Positions 1 to 12,579 are shown, numbered from the stretch's first letter. The stretch is 64,000 bases of DNA from Toxorhynchites rutilus septentrionalis (GCF_029784135.1 NC_073746.1:112466035-112530034), one strand, 5' to 3'. Notes: generated by a model not told the origin, from the sequence alone. A program made the numbers and translations.

Positions 1-360
1 CGAGTTAGCATTAACCAAGTATCGAGGAAAATGTGGAAATATCTAATCGTTATTGAAAATAATCTGCCAGTTCCTCTGGGAATTTAAAAATACATTCATG
101 TGAAAGAGTTTATTTTAATGTTTTCTATCCATGCAACACTGTGACCAAATACATTAGGTTTTGTGATTTTTCAATCAATCGCAATCAACAGGATAGCTTC
201 TGAAGATTATTCTTCCCCATCAGTAGGATATTTCCGTATCCAATATTGGATCCATAAAACCTTGTGCCTCCAACGTAACGCTCTCGTTTTCGAAGTTCTC
301 CAAATATTCATTCATTCAGAATGAATTCAGATTCAACTTCAAACAAATGATCTCTAAATC
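1..360 (+). repeat. dispersed repeat segment with histone-like 3' end, copy 1
   Basis: This stretch recurs nearly unchanged at 42340-42700, so it is a dispersed repeat cut by the window edge. At 69-84 it has a short stem (TTCC/GGAA) followed about 25 bases later by GTGAAAGAGTTT. That arrangement resembles the 3' stem-loop and purine-rich downstream element of replication-dependent histone genes, in degenerate form. The histone reading is inference, supported by the H4-like coding scrap in the related cluster at 43.9-44.4 kb. No open frame is seen. Confidence 0.55.
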
Positions 361-568
361 AACGATAGTCCTACGTCACCCTTGCGGTTATACCATAGAT
401 ATAACCCACTTCCTGTTTTTTCAGCGCAATTTTTCAAAAAAATTTGTATTTTTTATGACGATTTAGCATGAAATTACTTCATTGAAAATGTGTAAGTTAT
501 ATCGAGGTGAGATGTACGTAATATCGAGTGACGTTATATCGAGGGTACGTTATATCTAAGTTCCCTTG
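361..568. mobile_element. truncated TA-flanked MITE, GATATAACGTAC family, right end only
   Basis: The right terminus (about 490-568) has the repeated words TTATATCGAG and GTACGTTATATC and ends in CCCTTG before TA. It matches the right ends of the fuller copies at 58254-59850 and 62037-62469. The left end is missing; the start instead shows a variant of the GTCCTACGTC palindrome seen in Helitron-type repeats here, so the copy is truncated or its left part was replaced. Confidence 0.55.
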
Positions 569-570
569 TA

Positions 571-1190
571 TCTAAATTTACTTACTACAAATACTACATT
601 TAATGTAAATGTACCTTAACATTTGCAAGCCTGAAATCACTAAAAGTTTGATGATGATTATACATTATACATAATTTAGATTGCCATAAAATTTTCGAGT
701 TGCCGCCGATTCCGAAGCCTAAAAGCACCATACATGAAGCACAAATCTGTTCTTCATATCAAGCTCAAAAGATACCTTTGTTTTGTTTTGTTTTCATTCA
801 TACTAAGAGATGTGGTTCTAGTGACTTCAAGTGATAACACTGAGCGAAAACAAGAAGAAATATCACACGAGGAAAAATCTGTACCAATATGTACTTTATG
901 AAGAAAATCTGTAATCTGTATCGTACAGAATCTGTACCAAAAATGACGAAAAAATCTGTACCTTTCTAGATAAATCTGTACGTGTGGCAACACTGCTTGT
1001 GACCACAACTTAGCGTCTTCAAAGTTTGCTGGCCTTCCTTCGAGCTTTTTGTCGCTGGTGTCGAAATTGCCTCTTTTTCAACGCCAGAATCCGTACGTAC
1101 AATTGCTCGTTTTTTTCAAATTATATCACAAAGAAAAACGTATTTTTTTAAGGGAATTGTAATAGTAAAAAAATGTGTGAGATAATGAAA
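571..1190. other. AT-rich spacer with repeated AAATCTGTAC words
   Basis: No gene is supported. Between about 870 and 985 the words AAATCTGTAC, AATCTGTA and close variants occur six or more times at irregular spacing, a degenerate short repeat. An 84-codon minus-strand frame over it (754-1008) is a product of that repetition and is not called. The rest is AT-rich with no recognisable structure. Confidence 0.4.
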
Positions 1191-1605
1191 CACACTAAAG
1201 ACGGATTTCGCGGCAACTCGACCAGATGTTGGCATGACCCTCCCAGAAGATAATGAAACTTTCTGTGCGTGAAGACCTTACCTAAGCTAGCAACATGGCA
1301 TACTTAGTTTTCCGAAAATATATCTAGACTAACATATGGAAAAGGCCAAATATTTTTGAACATTTTTTTTATAAAATTTTTTACTCGAAAATGGTAAGTC
1401 CTAAAAAAAAGTGATATATGGAAGAGTTTTAGGAAAATAATTGAATTTTCAGAAAAAAGACTGAAAAAATATGTTGTGAAATACTACACTGAAACAAAAT
1501 GATTTAAAAAACTCAAAGTCGATTTTCTCAAAATGGTCATCTCAGGTTTTGATGAAATTGTTACATAAATGGTAGGTGAATATGTGCCCTATAACTCTTC
1601 CGTAC

Positions 1606-2094
1606 GTCAGGGGGTCTCCGTAGCCACATTGGTTGCGCGTTCGCTTAGTAAGCGATCGATCGTGAGTTCAAAACTCAGGACCCTCATTGACCATCTTTGT
1701 GTTGTTACAGAATAGCTACGTCCACGCAACAATCATCAGCGATGGAGATCGATCCACGGTCGAAATTAGATCGATTCATCCATACAACTGCTCTGCTCTG
1801 CAAGACACATCGGGCTGCTGTTCTATAAATAGCTCAACAATGATCAATCAACTTTCTCCGCTGTCCGGTGGTCTTACTGGATACAATACAGAATACTCTT
1901 ACGCCTAAATGGCTACTGTGTAAATGTACCATCATATGCAATGATATAGAAGGAATACTGGCGAATGGTAACTGTGTAATATAATGTGCTGTAATTATAG
2001 ATATGATAACCATGTGACATGTACACGATTAAAATTCGGCTCTGTTACAGCTAAAATGCTAATGAGCCTGAAAAAAATAAATGGGATAAAAAAA
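1606..2094 (+). mobile_element. tRNA-derived SINE
   Basis: The head has a polymerase III A box (TGGTTGCGCGTTCG, about 1630) and B box (GAGTTCAAAACTC, about 1663), as in tRNA genes. The tail ends in AATAAATGGGAT followed by an A run. The insert is flanked by a perfect 13-bp target duplication, AACTCTTCCGTAC, at 1593-1605 and 2095-2107, diagnostic of L1-type retroposition. It resembles the tRNA-derived SINE class of Aedes (Feilai-like), but the family name is not confirmed. The 73-codon frame inside it is not considered a gene. Confidence 0.85.
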
Positions 2095-2718
2095 AACTCT
2101 TCCGTACATTGCAACTTGTGTATTTAAGACAAAAAAGTTTTCCTAAGTTTTCTGGCGAAATTCTTTTTGTTTTTGTAGTGTGCTGCAGATGGAGCGGACA
2201 TGAGAGTCATTTTAGTAAAATCGATTATTTTTCTGACAGTGTCGTGTGTTAAAACTTCTGAAATAACTTTAAAGCTTACGTTTTCTAGTTTACCATCTTT
2301 TTTGCAGTATATTTCAAATGGGTGAATAGTTTCTTGCGAGTTATTTCAGTGATAACCCTGTGCCGCAATTTGGATTATGAATGAATACTTCTCTGAAAAA
2401 TCACAAATTACTATTATTTTTCCTTGCGTCAAAGATTATTTTTTTATTTCGCAAAAAAGCAGACTGAAAATAAAAAAATCGCGGCTAAAAGGTTTTCAAA
2501 TTCAGTAGATGACCCCAAAATCTTCAAAATGTTAAATAAAAAGAAAAAAATAGGAAAGATATGATGATTGTATCTTTTAGAATATAAGTTAACTTGTACA
2601 TTGTATAAGATCAGATGAAAAAAAATGAATTTAATGTCAAAATATGTCATAAGTTTTATTACATTTGATGTGAAATAAAGACCTCTAAAACACTCATTCA
2701 ACATTTTTATCATTATTA

Positions 2719-4583
2719 CTAGCTGACGTTGTTTTGTCATTTAAATTATTTCTAGGGAAAACATAACTAAAGTATTTTAAGCGTGTTTGAATATTTTAAC
2801 GATCTACAAAATTATACGAATGTGATCGATAAGACGAATGAATGATACGATTTAAACGGAAGTTGGTATGATGTTTCATGATGCAATGTATTTCATTAAT
2901 GTGACTGATATGTTTGATCTATCTAAAGTTAAATGTAAAGATAAAAAAATAATAGATTTTAGTCGTAAAGTTAAACAATGAAATAAAGAAAATCAATATT
3001 CATGTCGTTCAAATGCTGTCTCGTTGGAGGTAAATACATAACCTGAAATCATCGTCAGCCACAATTTTCGTTCAAGATTCCCCCAATTGCTGAGAATGTT
3101 TTGCCTGCTCATATCGAACACATTTCATATGTAGAATTAACTTTCATTAAAAAAATTGGTTTAAAAGCGTGGAGGAAGGACTCCCGAATATCCATTTTGC
3201 ATCTTAGCTTCACAGAAATGGAACACGGAGCCCAATGTTGTCTATGTTGAATTGCGTCGCAAGGTGGACACATTTGCACAACTCAATTGGGCTTGAGTCG
3301 AATGGATTTCAGAATGCAAAATTGCAATCAGTTCGGATAATTTTTACTCTGACGCTGTTACGGTGTTGCTCATGATAGCGTTGCCCAAGTGAATGTATTC
3401 TTTCTCAAGCCACTTATGTTGATTAGGTCGTAGAAATCGCAGTCGTTCACTCTCTATCTTCGCGTACATGTTGACTATGAATTGTTGGTACAGCTCGCGA
3501 CATCATATGATGACATCATACGATACACATAAAATACATCGAGCACACTTCTTTATTTTATTCGTCTGATTTAGCTATTCATAACTATTATTTCAAAATA
3601 AGTTGTGATGTTCATAATGAATGAAGTACCTGTACCCGGATCACGTTGTCTAATGTTTGTGCAATATTCATCTTGTTCTTTCGGAACGGTCGGGCATTTT
3701 TCGTCAAAGATATTTCTTCTTGCTTACATTGTGGTCACACACATTCTAAAGCTAGCCACTCAGAATACATTCAAGGTATGTTGTTTGGTATAGAAATCTC
3801 AACTAAGTACTACTAAAAATGATGCAAGTAATACTACGATGAGAAGGCGAACGTTGGGAACATTAGTGCTATTGAAGAAGAACATGGAGAGATTCGTATG
3901 AACAATTTGCGAATTCCAGATTATTGTTTTTTTCGAATCACAATTTCTCGCGTCATTGGGCAGACGCCTTCTATGATTTTAGTAACGCTTGCGCTCTGAA
4001 TCTAGACACGTGCTCTCCAGCACATGTTTTATCAGAATTGATGACAATAACGTGGATGTTATTTTGAAAACAAGTGTGATTTGAAGTATTTCATTAATTC
4101 GTTGTGCTCATTCAATAATACTTCCAACTCGCCGGCGATACGCCTGGCTTTAGATGTAGTGAGGTTACATGCGAATGCGTGGATGAAAGTTCGATCTAGC
4201 GCCATCTGTCATTTAACAACATAAATAAATTCGTTCTGTTTGAAAAACGACCGACGGCTAAATTATTTGAATATTGTTCGAACAAAACTACTAAAATCGC
4301 GATTGAAAATAGGGTATGGGTGTTTAAATTTGTGGTTATATGTATTGTTTAAAGCAAAATTTAATAAAAAAAATATTCAGATTTTTTTTTCTGCATAGAG
4401 GCTCTCTAATCGGTATTGAATATTTAGTAACGGTATCCTAGCGGTATCGTATATAGTTTACAACCTATTCTTATGTTTACCAAGTTTTTTTGAGCATAAT
4501 TTCATCAAAATTGGTCTAGACGTTTCAGAGGAGTTCGGTAACAAACACCGTGACACGAGATTACAGTATAGATATATAGAAGA
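2719..4583 (-). mobile_element. non-autonomous Helitron, complete
   Basis: Read on the minus strand it starts TCTTCTATATATCTATAC at 4583 and ends CGTCAGCTAG at 2719. It lies between A on its 5' side and T on its 3' side, the rolling-circle Helitron signature. The 3'-terminal ~290 bp is homologous to 37720-38037, which has a similar terminus. There is no Rep/helicase frame, so it depends on a helper. It sits inside the foldback at 1191-5030. The region 3000-4500 has no recognisable gene. Confidence 0.7.
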
Positions 4584-5030
4584 TTTTTTTTTTATTTTGG
4601 GTTGGCTTTCTGCACTGAAAAAAGAAATAAACTTTATTTCAATAAAGTATTGAAAAAGTTTTTGTCTACCATTTCATCAAAATTTGAGATGACCATTTTG
4701 AGAAAATGACGAGTTTTTGAGAAAATGTTTAGTTTTTAAAATGGATTTTTTTCAGTCTGTGATCTCAAAAACTATTTTTCTGTATTTTTTTTTTAAATTT
4801 ATTTATTTTCGTAAAACTCTTCCATAGATCACTTTTTTGTAGGACTTACCATTTTCGAGTAAATTTTTTTTATAAAATCAATGATAATTTTTTGGAAAAC
4901 TAGGTATGCCAGGTTGCTTAATTAGGAAGGTCTTCACGCCCAGAAAGTTTCATTAAGTTCTGAGATGGTCATGCCAAGCCCATAGACGAGTTGACGCGAA
5001 ATCCGTCTAAAGTATCATTATAAACACACA

Positions 5031-7110
5031 TAAAAAACAATGCATTCTACGCATCCATCGATCAACGCGTGCACACATCCGAATTCCAACTGAAGTGGGA
5101 AACAAGTCGAAATAGATTAAACTGTCAGAAGCCAATTCGCTCGGCGATTGGAGCAGTACTTCACAATTTCGACAAAAATCAATTCTCTGCGTGCTCATAC
5201 ATGAAAGCGCTGCCAAACAGTCATCAAGGGTCCTCGTGTTTGTTTTATTATTTTTCCCTGGTTCGACTGTGTTTTATTTCCACTCCTGTGATTCCCATTG
5301 CAGTATCGGCTGAGGGAAAAAATAATTGCTTTTTCAATTTAATCTGTTTATTTCAATTTCCTCAATTAGAGAAGCGTAACAACAACGCTTTTCAGATTGA
5401 TTAATTCCCATTCCCACTAAACGGCTCCGATGGCCGGTTATCTACAATGGGATCACGTTCGGTTGCTACTTGTCGGTGGCATCGATGGAAACACCATCCC
5501 ATCGTTCCGTCGGTCTTCTAACCCCATCCAGTGTAAGTGAAAACGTGATTCCCAACACAAATTGAGTCGAATCAAAAAGTTTTTTCCGGGCCCTAGACTC
5601 CCCGCACGGATTATCCGGACTATCCTCCACTGATCCGAGTGTGGCGAAAAGTGAAACAATCATCCGTGCATTTCTAATCTGCGTTTAATGGCTGGAAAAA
5701 AGTTTTAATTACTTGGCCGAAGCAATTATTTCGTCACATCATGACAGCTCGCTCTGTGCAGCAATTTGTTCCATAATGGTTCAGTTTCCGGTCTACCGGT
5801 GCAGGAGCAGCTGTGACGAACTGCGGGAAGTTGACGTTTATCGTTTCGCAAAAGAACACGTTTGAATTTTTTTAATCAAAATTTATAACAGAAAAAAAAC
5901 GTGGAAAAACTTCGACCTTTAATCAATCCGAACTGCAGTTACTTGAACTAAACGAGAAGGGACCCAACGGAAATTGATTGCTGAAATCTGTTTTTAATAA
6001 AAGAAAAAGTCGGGAGGTGCAAAGTCGATTTTTTTCTCAAGATTACATGAGCCAAACTTCCACCCACTGCAAGAATACCCCACTCGGGGATGTGATACTT
6101 ACATAGTTTTTTTTACCTAGAGATTCTTCCCGGGAAATAGATGTGCTAAATATCAAAAACCCCCAACTATGCAACTATGCGAAGCCGAAACAAACTTTCG
6201 CAACGACATGATTCTCCCCCAGGACCTAACGCTGAAGCCCGAATCCCTTTGAAATTATTCCTCAATTTTGTAGCAGCTGGAAAATCAAGCTGATTTTCCC
6301 CGGAGCTAGCGTAAGCAATCCATTCACGAACTATCTCTAGCGTGCGAAGGGCAGAATAACTTCGTGTGAAACATTCACGTAACTATGCACTTGGCTTCGC
6401 TCCGTGTGTCGTTTCTGTGCGCCTGTAGGATGAGGATGAGTTCATTCATCGTGCTCCGTGTCACTTCTGAGACCTTTCGAAGAAGGGAAACTTTCCTCCG
6501 GTGTACTCACAGAGTTTTGAATTATGAACGCTTTTGTTTTTTTTTCATGTCTTCCCAATAAGTAAAAATATTAAAAACGACTCTTCATTTGCTGAGGCTA
6601 TCCGAAAGATGTGCTGCTGATGAAATAACTTTACCACAGTGTATCATCCGAGAAAGACCTAACGATTACGAGATGACATAACCCATTCTTTGGGAAGTAT
6701 GCGGAACTTGTTGAAAGTTGCTGACAGCTGAGTGATATCAAAAGTTTCTCAAGTTGTCCCCGAAGCTATATGGAAAACGATATTTATAGACACGCACACA
6801 TTGGATGAGGAGAAACACAAGATGTGTGATTAAGTGCAACAACGTTAGACGAGGCCTACGAAACTTTTCTCGATGATTTCCAAGGAACAAGAAAATTGAT
6901 CAACTTTCAGATCAAATATTTTGTGCTTGTCCTTGTAACGAGTAAGTCTCTTAGCAGTGATACGTTTAATTGAGTCGAACGCTAAACGCAAACGCAATGA
7001 GAAGCATCATTCCTGAATTGGTTCACATTCAGACACATTTTATTGAATTCAAATTGAATTTTCGAAAAAATGTAGAATACATAAGACGAATTTCACCCCA
7101 ACTCGACTGG
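5031..7110. other. low-repeat DNA, no gene recognised
   Basis: This 2 kb is less AT-rich than its surroundings and shows no inverted or tandem repeat by eye. Several short frames (for example 5069-5404 with 111 codons) show no recognisable motif. It may be intronic or intergenic host sequence. A donor-like GTAAGT follows CCATCCAGT near 5530, but no convincing exon precedes it. Confidence 0.35.
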
Positions 7111-7114
7111 CCAT

Positions 7115-9365
7115 TGCACTATGGTCCAGGAGGTGCATTTAAGTGGAAATTAGCATCTAGAGCTCGACAGTGATTCTCTAGACAAAAACTGTCTTCGACA
7201 AAGTTGTTACATATAATAGAGCGCTCATTTTTATGTTATCAAAAATAGGGTGACCAAAATTGTCGAAGAAATAAAAAATCTAACTTTCTTATCTTTATAG
7301 ATAGAGGTGAACATAGTTCGACAATATTGTAGCTCTGGTTATTTTAAGTAACTTTGTGGAACAATATTTCTTTCTATCTCTTCAAATAACCGATATAGCG
7401 CTTTTTCTCTAGGTTGAGTTAGGGTTACCATGAAAAAACGGGTTTTTTGCTCTAACTTTTATATGTAAAATTCTACATCAAAACTGTCTTCGAATGATCT
7501 TTAGAGCTTTCCAGTCCACGCATTTTACGATACATAACTTGTATGTATCTTAATTCTATTCAAAGTTATTGATGTTTTTCCCCGAAAACACGACTTTTTC
7601 ATTTGCTAGTCGTTCTTTTTGGGGCAAACATAATAAAAAATTATTGATGGCATTTTAAAGAGCACATTTGATTCTACATAAGCTGTAACTTTCAAAAGAG
7701 TGTTATTTTTTGTATTTGAGTAAATTAAATTTGAAATTATGAGTTTTTGCATATAAATGAACAAGTTGCAATTTTTTAATGCATATAGTAAGCGTAGACT
7801 TTAAAGCAGCATCACTTCAGTTCAGTCTTTTAGCCACTCAACATGGAGGTTCAAAGAAGACACATTTTTGTTTTTGTTTTCAGTGGACGAAATATAGAAG
7901 ACGTTATACAATTATTATGAGAAAAATGCCAAGATATATGTGTTTTGAGTGCCAGAAAGTGCCTGAAATTTGAGAAGTTAAAGTTCTCAACACGGTGGTC
8001 GAAATGCGCTCGTACACGCTCCCGAATTGAACGGCAAAATGCCACGTGGCTCGAAGAAGTCTTGGTTTTCTCAAAATATACCTTTTCTAATACTGCTAGA
8101 AGGCAAGAAAGGAAGCTCTGAGCTGAGCCAAAGGATGAAGTGTAACCGTGTTCGGGAGATTACAGAAACAAATTCTGCTGAAGAACTGGGCTTCGTAACA
8201 GCTTTGGATCCAGTATTATCTCATAGTAATAGACAAACACCAGAGTATTCCGATCTTCTGATTCCGGAAAATGCTAAGCATTTGATTTTGTAGTTTTTTA
8301 TTTGTATGATTTTTAGTTATTACTATGAACTTAATTTCCATTATAACAACTAAAACAGGTTAATATGCATCAATCAACTCATCGCCAGTAAAATATGTCA
8401 ATACATTACCAAAATTAACACGTCGAGCCCCGAGTTGTTTATTATACGGTTTCTATTCAGGAAGCATTTGATAATTTGTCGGTCCCCACTTTTCTTTTTA
8501 TACAATAAATATATTTTATTGTAGAAAAAGAAAATAGTCAGAAATTTTTCTCGTAATAATTGTATAACGTCTTCTATATTTCGTCCACCGAAAAAGGAAA
8601 TCAACAATGTGTCATCTTTGAACATCCATGTTGAGTGGCTATAAGACTGAACTGAAGTGATGCTGCTTTAAAGTCTACCCTTACTATATGCATTTAAAAA
8701 TTGCAACTTGTTCATTTATATGCAAAAACTCATAATTTCAAATTTAATTTACTCAAATACAAAAAATAACACTCTTTTGAAAGTTTCACCTTATGTAGAG
8801 TCAAATGTGCTCTTTAAAATGCCATCAACAATTTTTTATTATGTTCCCCCCCCCCCCAAAAGAACGACAAGCAAATGAAAAGGTCATGTTTTCGGAGAAA
8901 AAACATCGATAACTTTGAGTAGAATTAAGATACATACATGTTTTGCACCGTAAAATGCGTGGATTGGAAAGCTCTAAAGATCATTCGCAGACAGTTTTGA
9001 TGTAGAATTTTACATATAAAAGTTAGAGAAAAAAAAAACTATTTTTTCGTGGTAACCCTAACTCAACCTAGAGAAAAAGCGCTATATCGGTTATTTGAAG
9101 AGATAGAAAGAAATATTGTTTCACAAAGTTACTTAAAATAACCAGAGCTACAATATTGTCGAACTATGTTTACCTCTATCTATAAAGATAAGAAAGTTAG
9201 ATTTTTTATTTGATCGTAAATTTTGGTCACCCTATTTATGATAACATAAAAATAAGCGCTCTATTATATGTAACAACTTTGTCGAGGACAGTTTTTGTCT
9301 AGAGAATCACTGTTGAGCTCTAGATGCTAATTTCCACTTAAATGCACCTCCTAGACCATAGTGCA
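7115..9365. mobile_element. 2.25 kb foldback element, family A copy 1
   Basis: Two arms of about 810 bp, 7115-7925 and 8550-9365, are inverted copies of each other with few differences. They start at TGCACTATGGTC and share, for example, AAGTGGAAATTAGCATCTAG on the left and its complement on the right. A loop of about 620 bp (7926-8549) separates them and holds an 84-codon frame. A related element lies at 31171-33380. No transposase is recognised. If transcribed, the RNA would form a hairpin of several hundred base pairs, a plausible siRNA precursor (inference). Confidence 0.8.
8039..8293 (+). CDS. unrecognised 84-codon ORF in foldback loop
   Basis: The ATG at 8039 opens an 84-residue frame located almost entirely in the single-copy loop between the two arms. 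The N-terminus is basic (MPRGSKKSW), and the C-terminal half is mixed polar/acidic without low-complexity runs (TNSAEELGFVTALDP). I recognise no domain. It could be captured host coding sequence, a remnant of a transposase, or a chance frame. A preceding frame ending near 7971 contains a CFEC pair. No promoter or splice sites were assigned. Confidence 0.25.
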   Translation: MPRGSKKSWFSQNIPFLILLEGKKGSSELSQRMKCNRVREITETNSAEELGFVTALDPVLSHSNRQTPEYSDLLIPENAKHLIL

Positions 9366-9849
9366 TTGGCAGCAACATCTCAAATTGTAGTTAAACGTTG
9401 TGGGTGTTGAACATTGGTCATTTAAGCGACTTTGCATACATGAAATATTCAAAAAAGAATTTGACTACTTTTTGAAAAGGGATGCAAATTTTTTCTTTAT
9501 TTTTCTACAAAAAAATATAACATAAAGACTATGATACCAACAAAATTCTGGCCGAATTTTTTATGAAAAAAATACAATAAAAACTTTTTGAAAAACTAAA
9601 ATCATTTTTCTCAAAAACTCATTTTTTTAATTCTCAGAAAAATTAAATATCGGAAATTATTTACGTTTCCATTAAGAAATATCAAACAAATTTTTAAGCA
9701 AATTTTCATTGAAAATAAAATATTTTTAAAATTAAAATGAATTTTTCTCAGAAATATGTTTACCCAAAATTCTAATAAAAACAGATATGAATAGCCCTCA
9801 CAATTTCCAGCAAGTCATCGAAAGATGGGCACTAGAGTGCCAATGAAAA
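9366..9849. other. very AT-rich spacer
   Basis: A/T-run-rich DNA between two foldback elements. No coding frame, repeat unit or terminus is recognised. Confidence 0.4.
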
Positions 9850-11020
9850 TGGTCATCTCTAACTTCAAAAAGTTGCCTCATAAAAAATATTCACCACCTC
9901 GAAAAAAACACCCTATGTCAAATATAAGCTTAATCGGACTTGAGGGAGAGTGGCGCAAAGCGGTCATAGTCATAGGGGGAGTAAAGGAAATCGGGGTTTT
10001 CGAAAAAACCCCGTTTGATGCCAAATGTCTAAAAATTGAATAAAAAGTCGAGATTCAGTGCCATCTCGAATTTTTTTGTCAAAAAACGACACTCTGGGAC
10101 TTAGTTTTTTTTTTTCTTCGGAATACGAAACGAAACATATGGTTTTGGGTTCCAATCAAAACAGTTACCTCGATTTTTCATTCGGAACTTGCTGCGAAAT
10201 GTTCATTTGCACGATACTATACCCTTTGCCAAATATTAACTCATTCGAACATTTATTAGTGACACACACGTAAAAATTTGAGTTTTTTTTTAAAAAACGA
10301 AAGATCACCGAAAATCGGAGTTTTGAAAAAAAATTTTTGATGCCAAATGTCTTAAACTTACATTACTCGTCGAGATTTACTGTTATCTCGAAAGAAAATT
10401 GTCAAAAAAAAATTTATTTTGACACTTGGTCGTTTTTCCGTCTGAAAAGTCGATTTTTAACAAATTTTTTTTTTAAGATAACTATAAATCTCGATGTGCC
10501 ATGCAATTCTAAAACATTTGGCAACAAAAAAAATTTAAAACACCGATTTCCGGTGATTTTTTGGTTTTAAAAAAACTTAAATTTTAACGTCTGCAACACT
10601 AATAAATGAAGTTCGAATGAGCTAATAATTTTCATAGGGTATATTATCGTGCAAATCAATATTTCACAACATGTACCGAATGAAAAATCGAGATAATTCC
10701 TTTTATTGGTACTTAAAACCATACGTTTCGTCTCGTACTCCAAAAAAAACTAAGTCCCAGAGTGTCGATTTTTGACAAAATTTTTTTTTCGAGATGACAC
10801 TAGATCTCGACGTTTCAGGCAATTTTAAGACATTTGGCATCAAATTTTTTTTTTCGAAAACCCCGATTCCCCCTTGGGAGATTTTTCGATTTTCAAAAAA
10901 CTCATACTTTGACCGCTTTGCACCACTCTCCCTTAAGTCCGATTGAGCTGATATTTGGCATAGGGTGTTTTTTCGAGGTGGTTAACATTTTGTATAGGGT
11001 AACTTTTTGAAATTTCAGGG
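9850..11020. mobile_element. ~1.17 kb palindromic (foldback) element with almost no loop
   Basis: The left half is repeated inverted in the right half around a centre near 10430. Paired landmarks include the CACCACCTCG to AACACCCTATG region at 9895-9916 with its complement near 10965-10985, GGGACTTAG at 10097 with CTAAGTCCC near 10750, and TGATGCCAAATGTC at 10016 with its complement near 10835. The arms are about 570 bp each and differ by several per cent. No transposase is present. Short frames here (9825-10043, 10058-10273, 10337-10570) are arm artefacts. Confidence 0.7.
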
Positions 11021-12339
11021 TCGATTTTTTTTCCCATACATTCATTGACATCCTAATGGGCACCTTTACAGGGGAAGAGTTTTTCTAACAACAACTTTTT
11101 TATGTTTTCTTCAGAAAAAATATTATTAATGTTTAACTCGTAACATTTGTATGTATAAAAGTTTTAATGCCATATAAGTTATTTTTAGAGGATATTTTGG
11201 TTGGTAAAAATAGCGAATATATTTCAAGAGAGTTTGCATACTATCGTTCAGATCTGTACAATTGATCTTAATGATGATTTTCACTGCGAAACATTCCTTT
11301 TTTATTTTAAACTAGCTGACCCGACGAACTTCGTCCCGCCCAAATTTTTTTTGACGTAGGATTACGTCTTTCGGGAACATATTGGGGTACAAATTGAAAA
11401 TCGAGAATCGAGCACATCGTGAAAATTGTCCAATTTCAAACGCTTATTTCTCAGTCAATTCATGATGGATTGATGAAAGTTTGGGGTCAATCGATTTCGG
11501 CACTCCATAACAATTTTTATATTGAAGAAAATAATATATGTCATTAAACTAACTATCGAACAATTGAAAAATCTCAACCCCTATCCTAACAGAAATACCC
11601 ACTTCTGATTGGTCGAAATTGATGACACATGCGGCGGGTCCCTAACAGAGACATCAAAACCAAGCTGCCTGGAAGAAATTGGCATTGCAAATACATGAAA
11701 ATAGGGGGGGTGATACTTGCAATATCACTTACTTGCGATATAAATTGGGAAAATTTAACACAAGTGTAAGTGTAAAATTGTATATGGTAGCAGTTGTGTT
11801 AAAAATGACTTGATATATGAAACGATTTATTTCTATTCTCATAAATAAAAACCAAGGATTGTTCCCGCTCGAGAACGGGTCGTTTGGTTTAAGCTGTCTG
11901 TTTTATTGTGTTCATTTTCACACAAGGAAACTTTATACGGCGAGAAAAATTGGAAAAGTGAAAAAATATTAGAAAAAGTTAGAGCATATCGTATTAGGTG
12001 TTAGTCCAATTTAAGTTCACATTGGGTTGAATAAACACTCAGAAAGTAGAAATTATAAAAGAAAATTTAATTTTCCATTTCAAATATGTTTTCTCTATAT
12101 TAAAGTAACATGTTTTTACTGATGAGAAAAATTGATAATTGTGATCGGTATTGGTAATTATCTTATATTACATTGATGAGTTTTTTTTTCTTTATTCCAT
12201 CCATACATAACACAGGAGGCATCTCGTCTAGGATCACAGAGGGCGTTTTTCATCATATTTCGTTCCATTTCGGTATCTTTTATCTCATACGCACCATCCA
12301 ACGACTGTTTACCATCCTTCTGTCATCATCACTCTGTAA

Positions 12340-12430
12340 ACACTAGTGAAGTGAACAAACAATACCCAACAACCAAACAAAACGGCCCTTTTCAGGAGGC
12401 AGTTAAATCATTCTCAAGGAGTTTAACGAT
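12340..12430 (+). promoter_or_regulatory. degenerate histone-type 3' stem-loop and downstream element
   Basis: GGCCCTTTTCAGGAGGCAG at 12384-12402 resembles the histone mRNA 3' stem-loop, with an imperfect right stem. CAAGGAGTTTA at about 12415 resembles the U7-pairing downstream element. The better-preserved homologue at 46381-46420 has a perfect stem. No adjacent histone reading frame remains here, so it is a non-coding relic carried by the repeat. Confidence 0.45.
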
Positions 12431-12579
12431 GTTATTCTTCAAACATATCATCCAAAATCAACAGATAGCCTAACGTAATCCTACGACAACTATGCGGTCG
12501 TGTCTCGGACACAACCCTCCTGTGACTTTTTTTTTATATGAATTATTACCCGAAACCCCATCCCTTCGATGGTTCGATT

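Larger units (their letters stand above)
1191..5030. mobile_element. foldback (long inverted repeat) element hosting a SINE and a Helitron
   Basis: About 370 bp at 1191-1580 is repeated in inverted orientation at about 4650-5030. Both outer ends carry GACGGATTTCGCG or its complement, and both arms contain the AAAATGGTAAGTCCT and AAAATGGTCATCTCA type words. There is no transposase, so this is a non-autonomous foldback. Its interior was enlarged by a SINE (1606-2094) and a Helitron (2719-4583), so it is older than both. The arms differ by several per cent and small indels. Exact ends and target duplication could not be fixed by eye. Confidence 0.65.

Noticed and set aside
754..1008. 84-codon minus-strand frame
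   Set aside because: It is made of repeated AAATCTGTAC words, has no motif, and changes of repeat number would break it.
1625..1690. possible tRNA gene (A and B boxes)
   Set aside because: Lacks a foldable acceptor stem and sits at the head of an element with a target duplication and A tail, so it is a SINE promoter.
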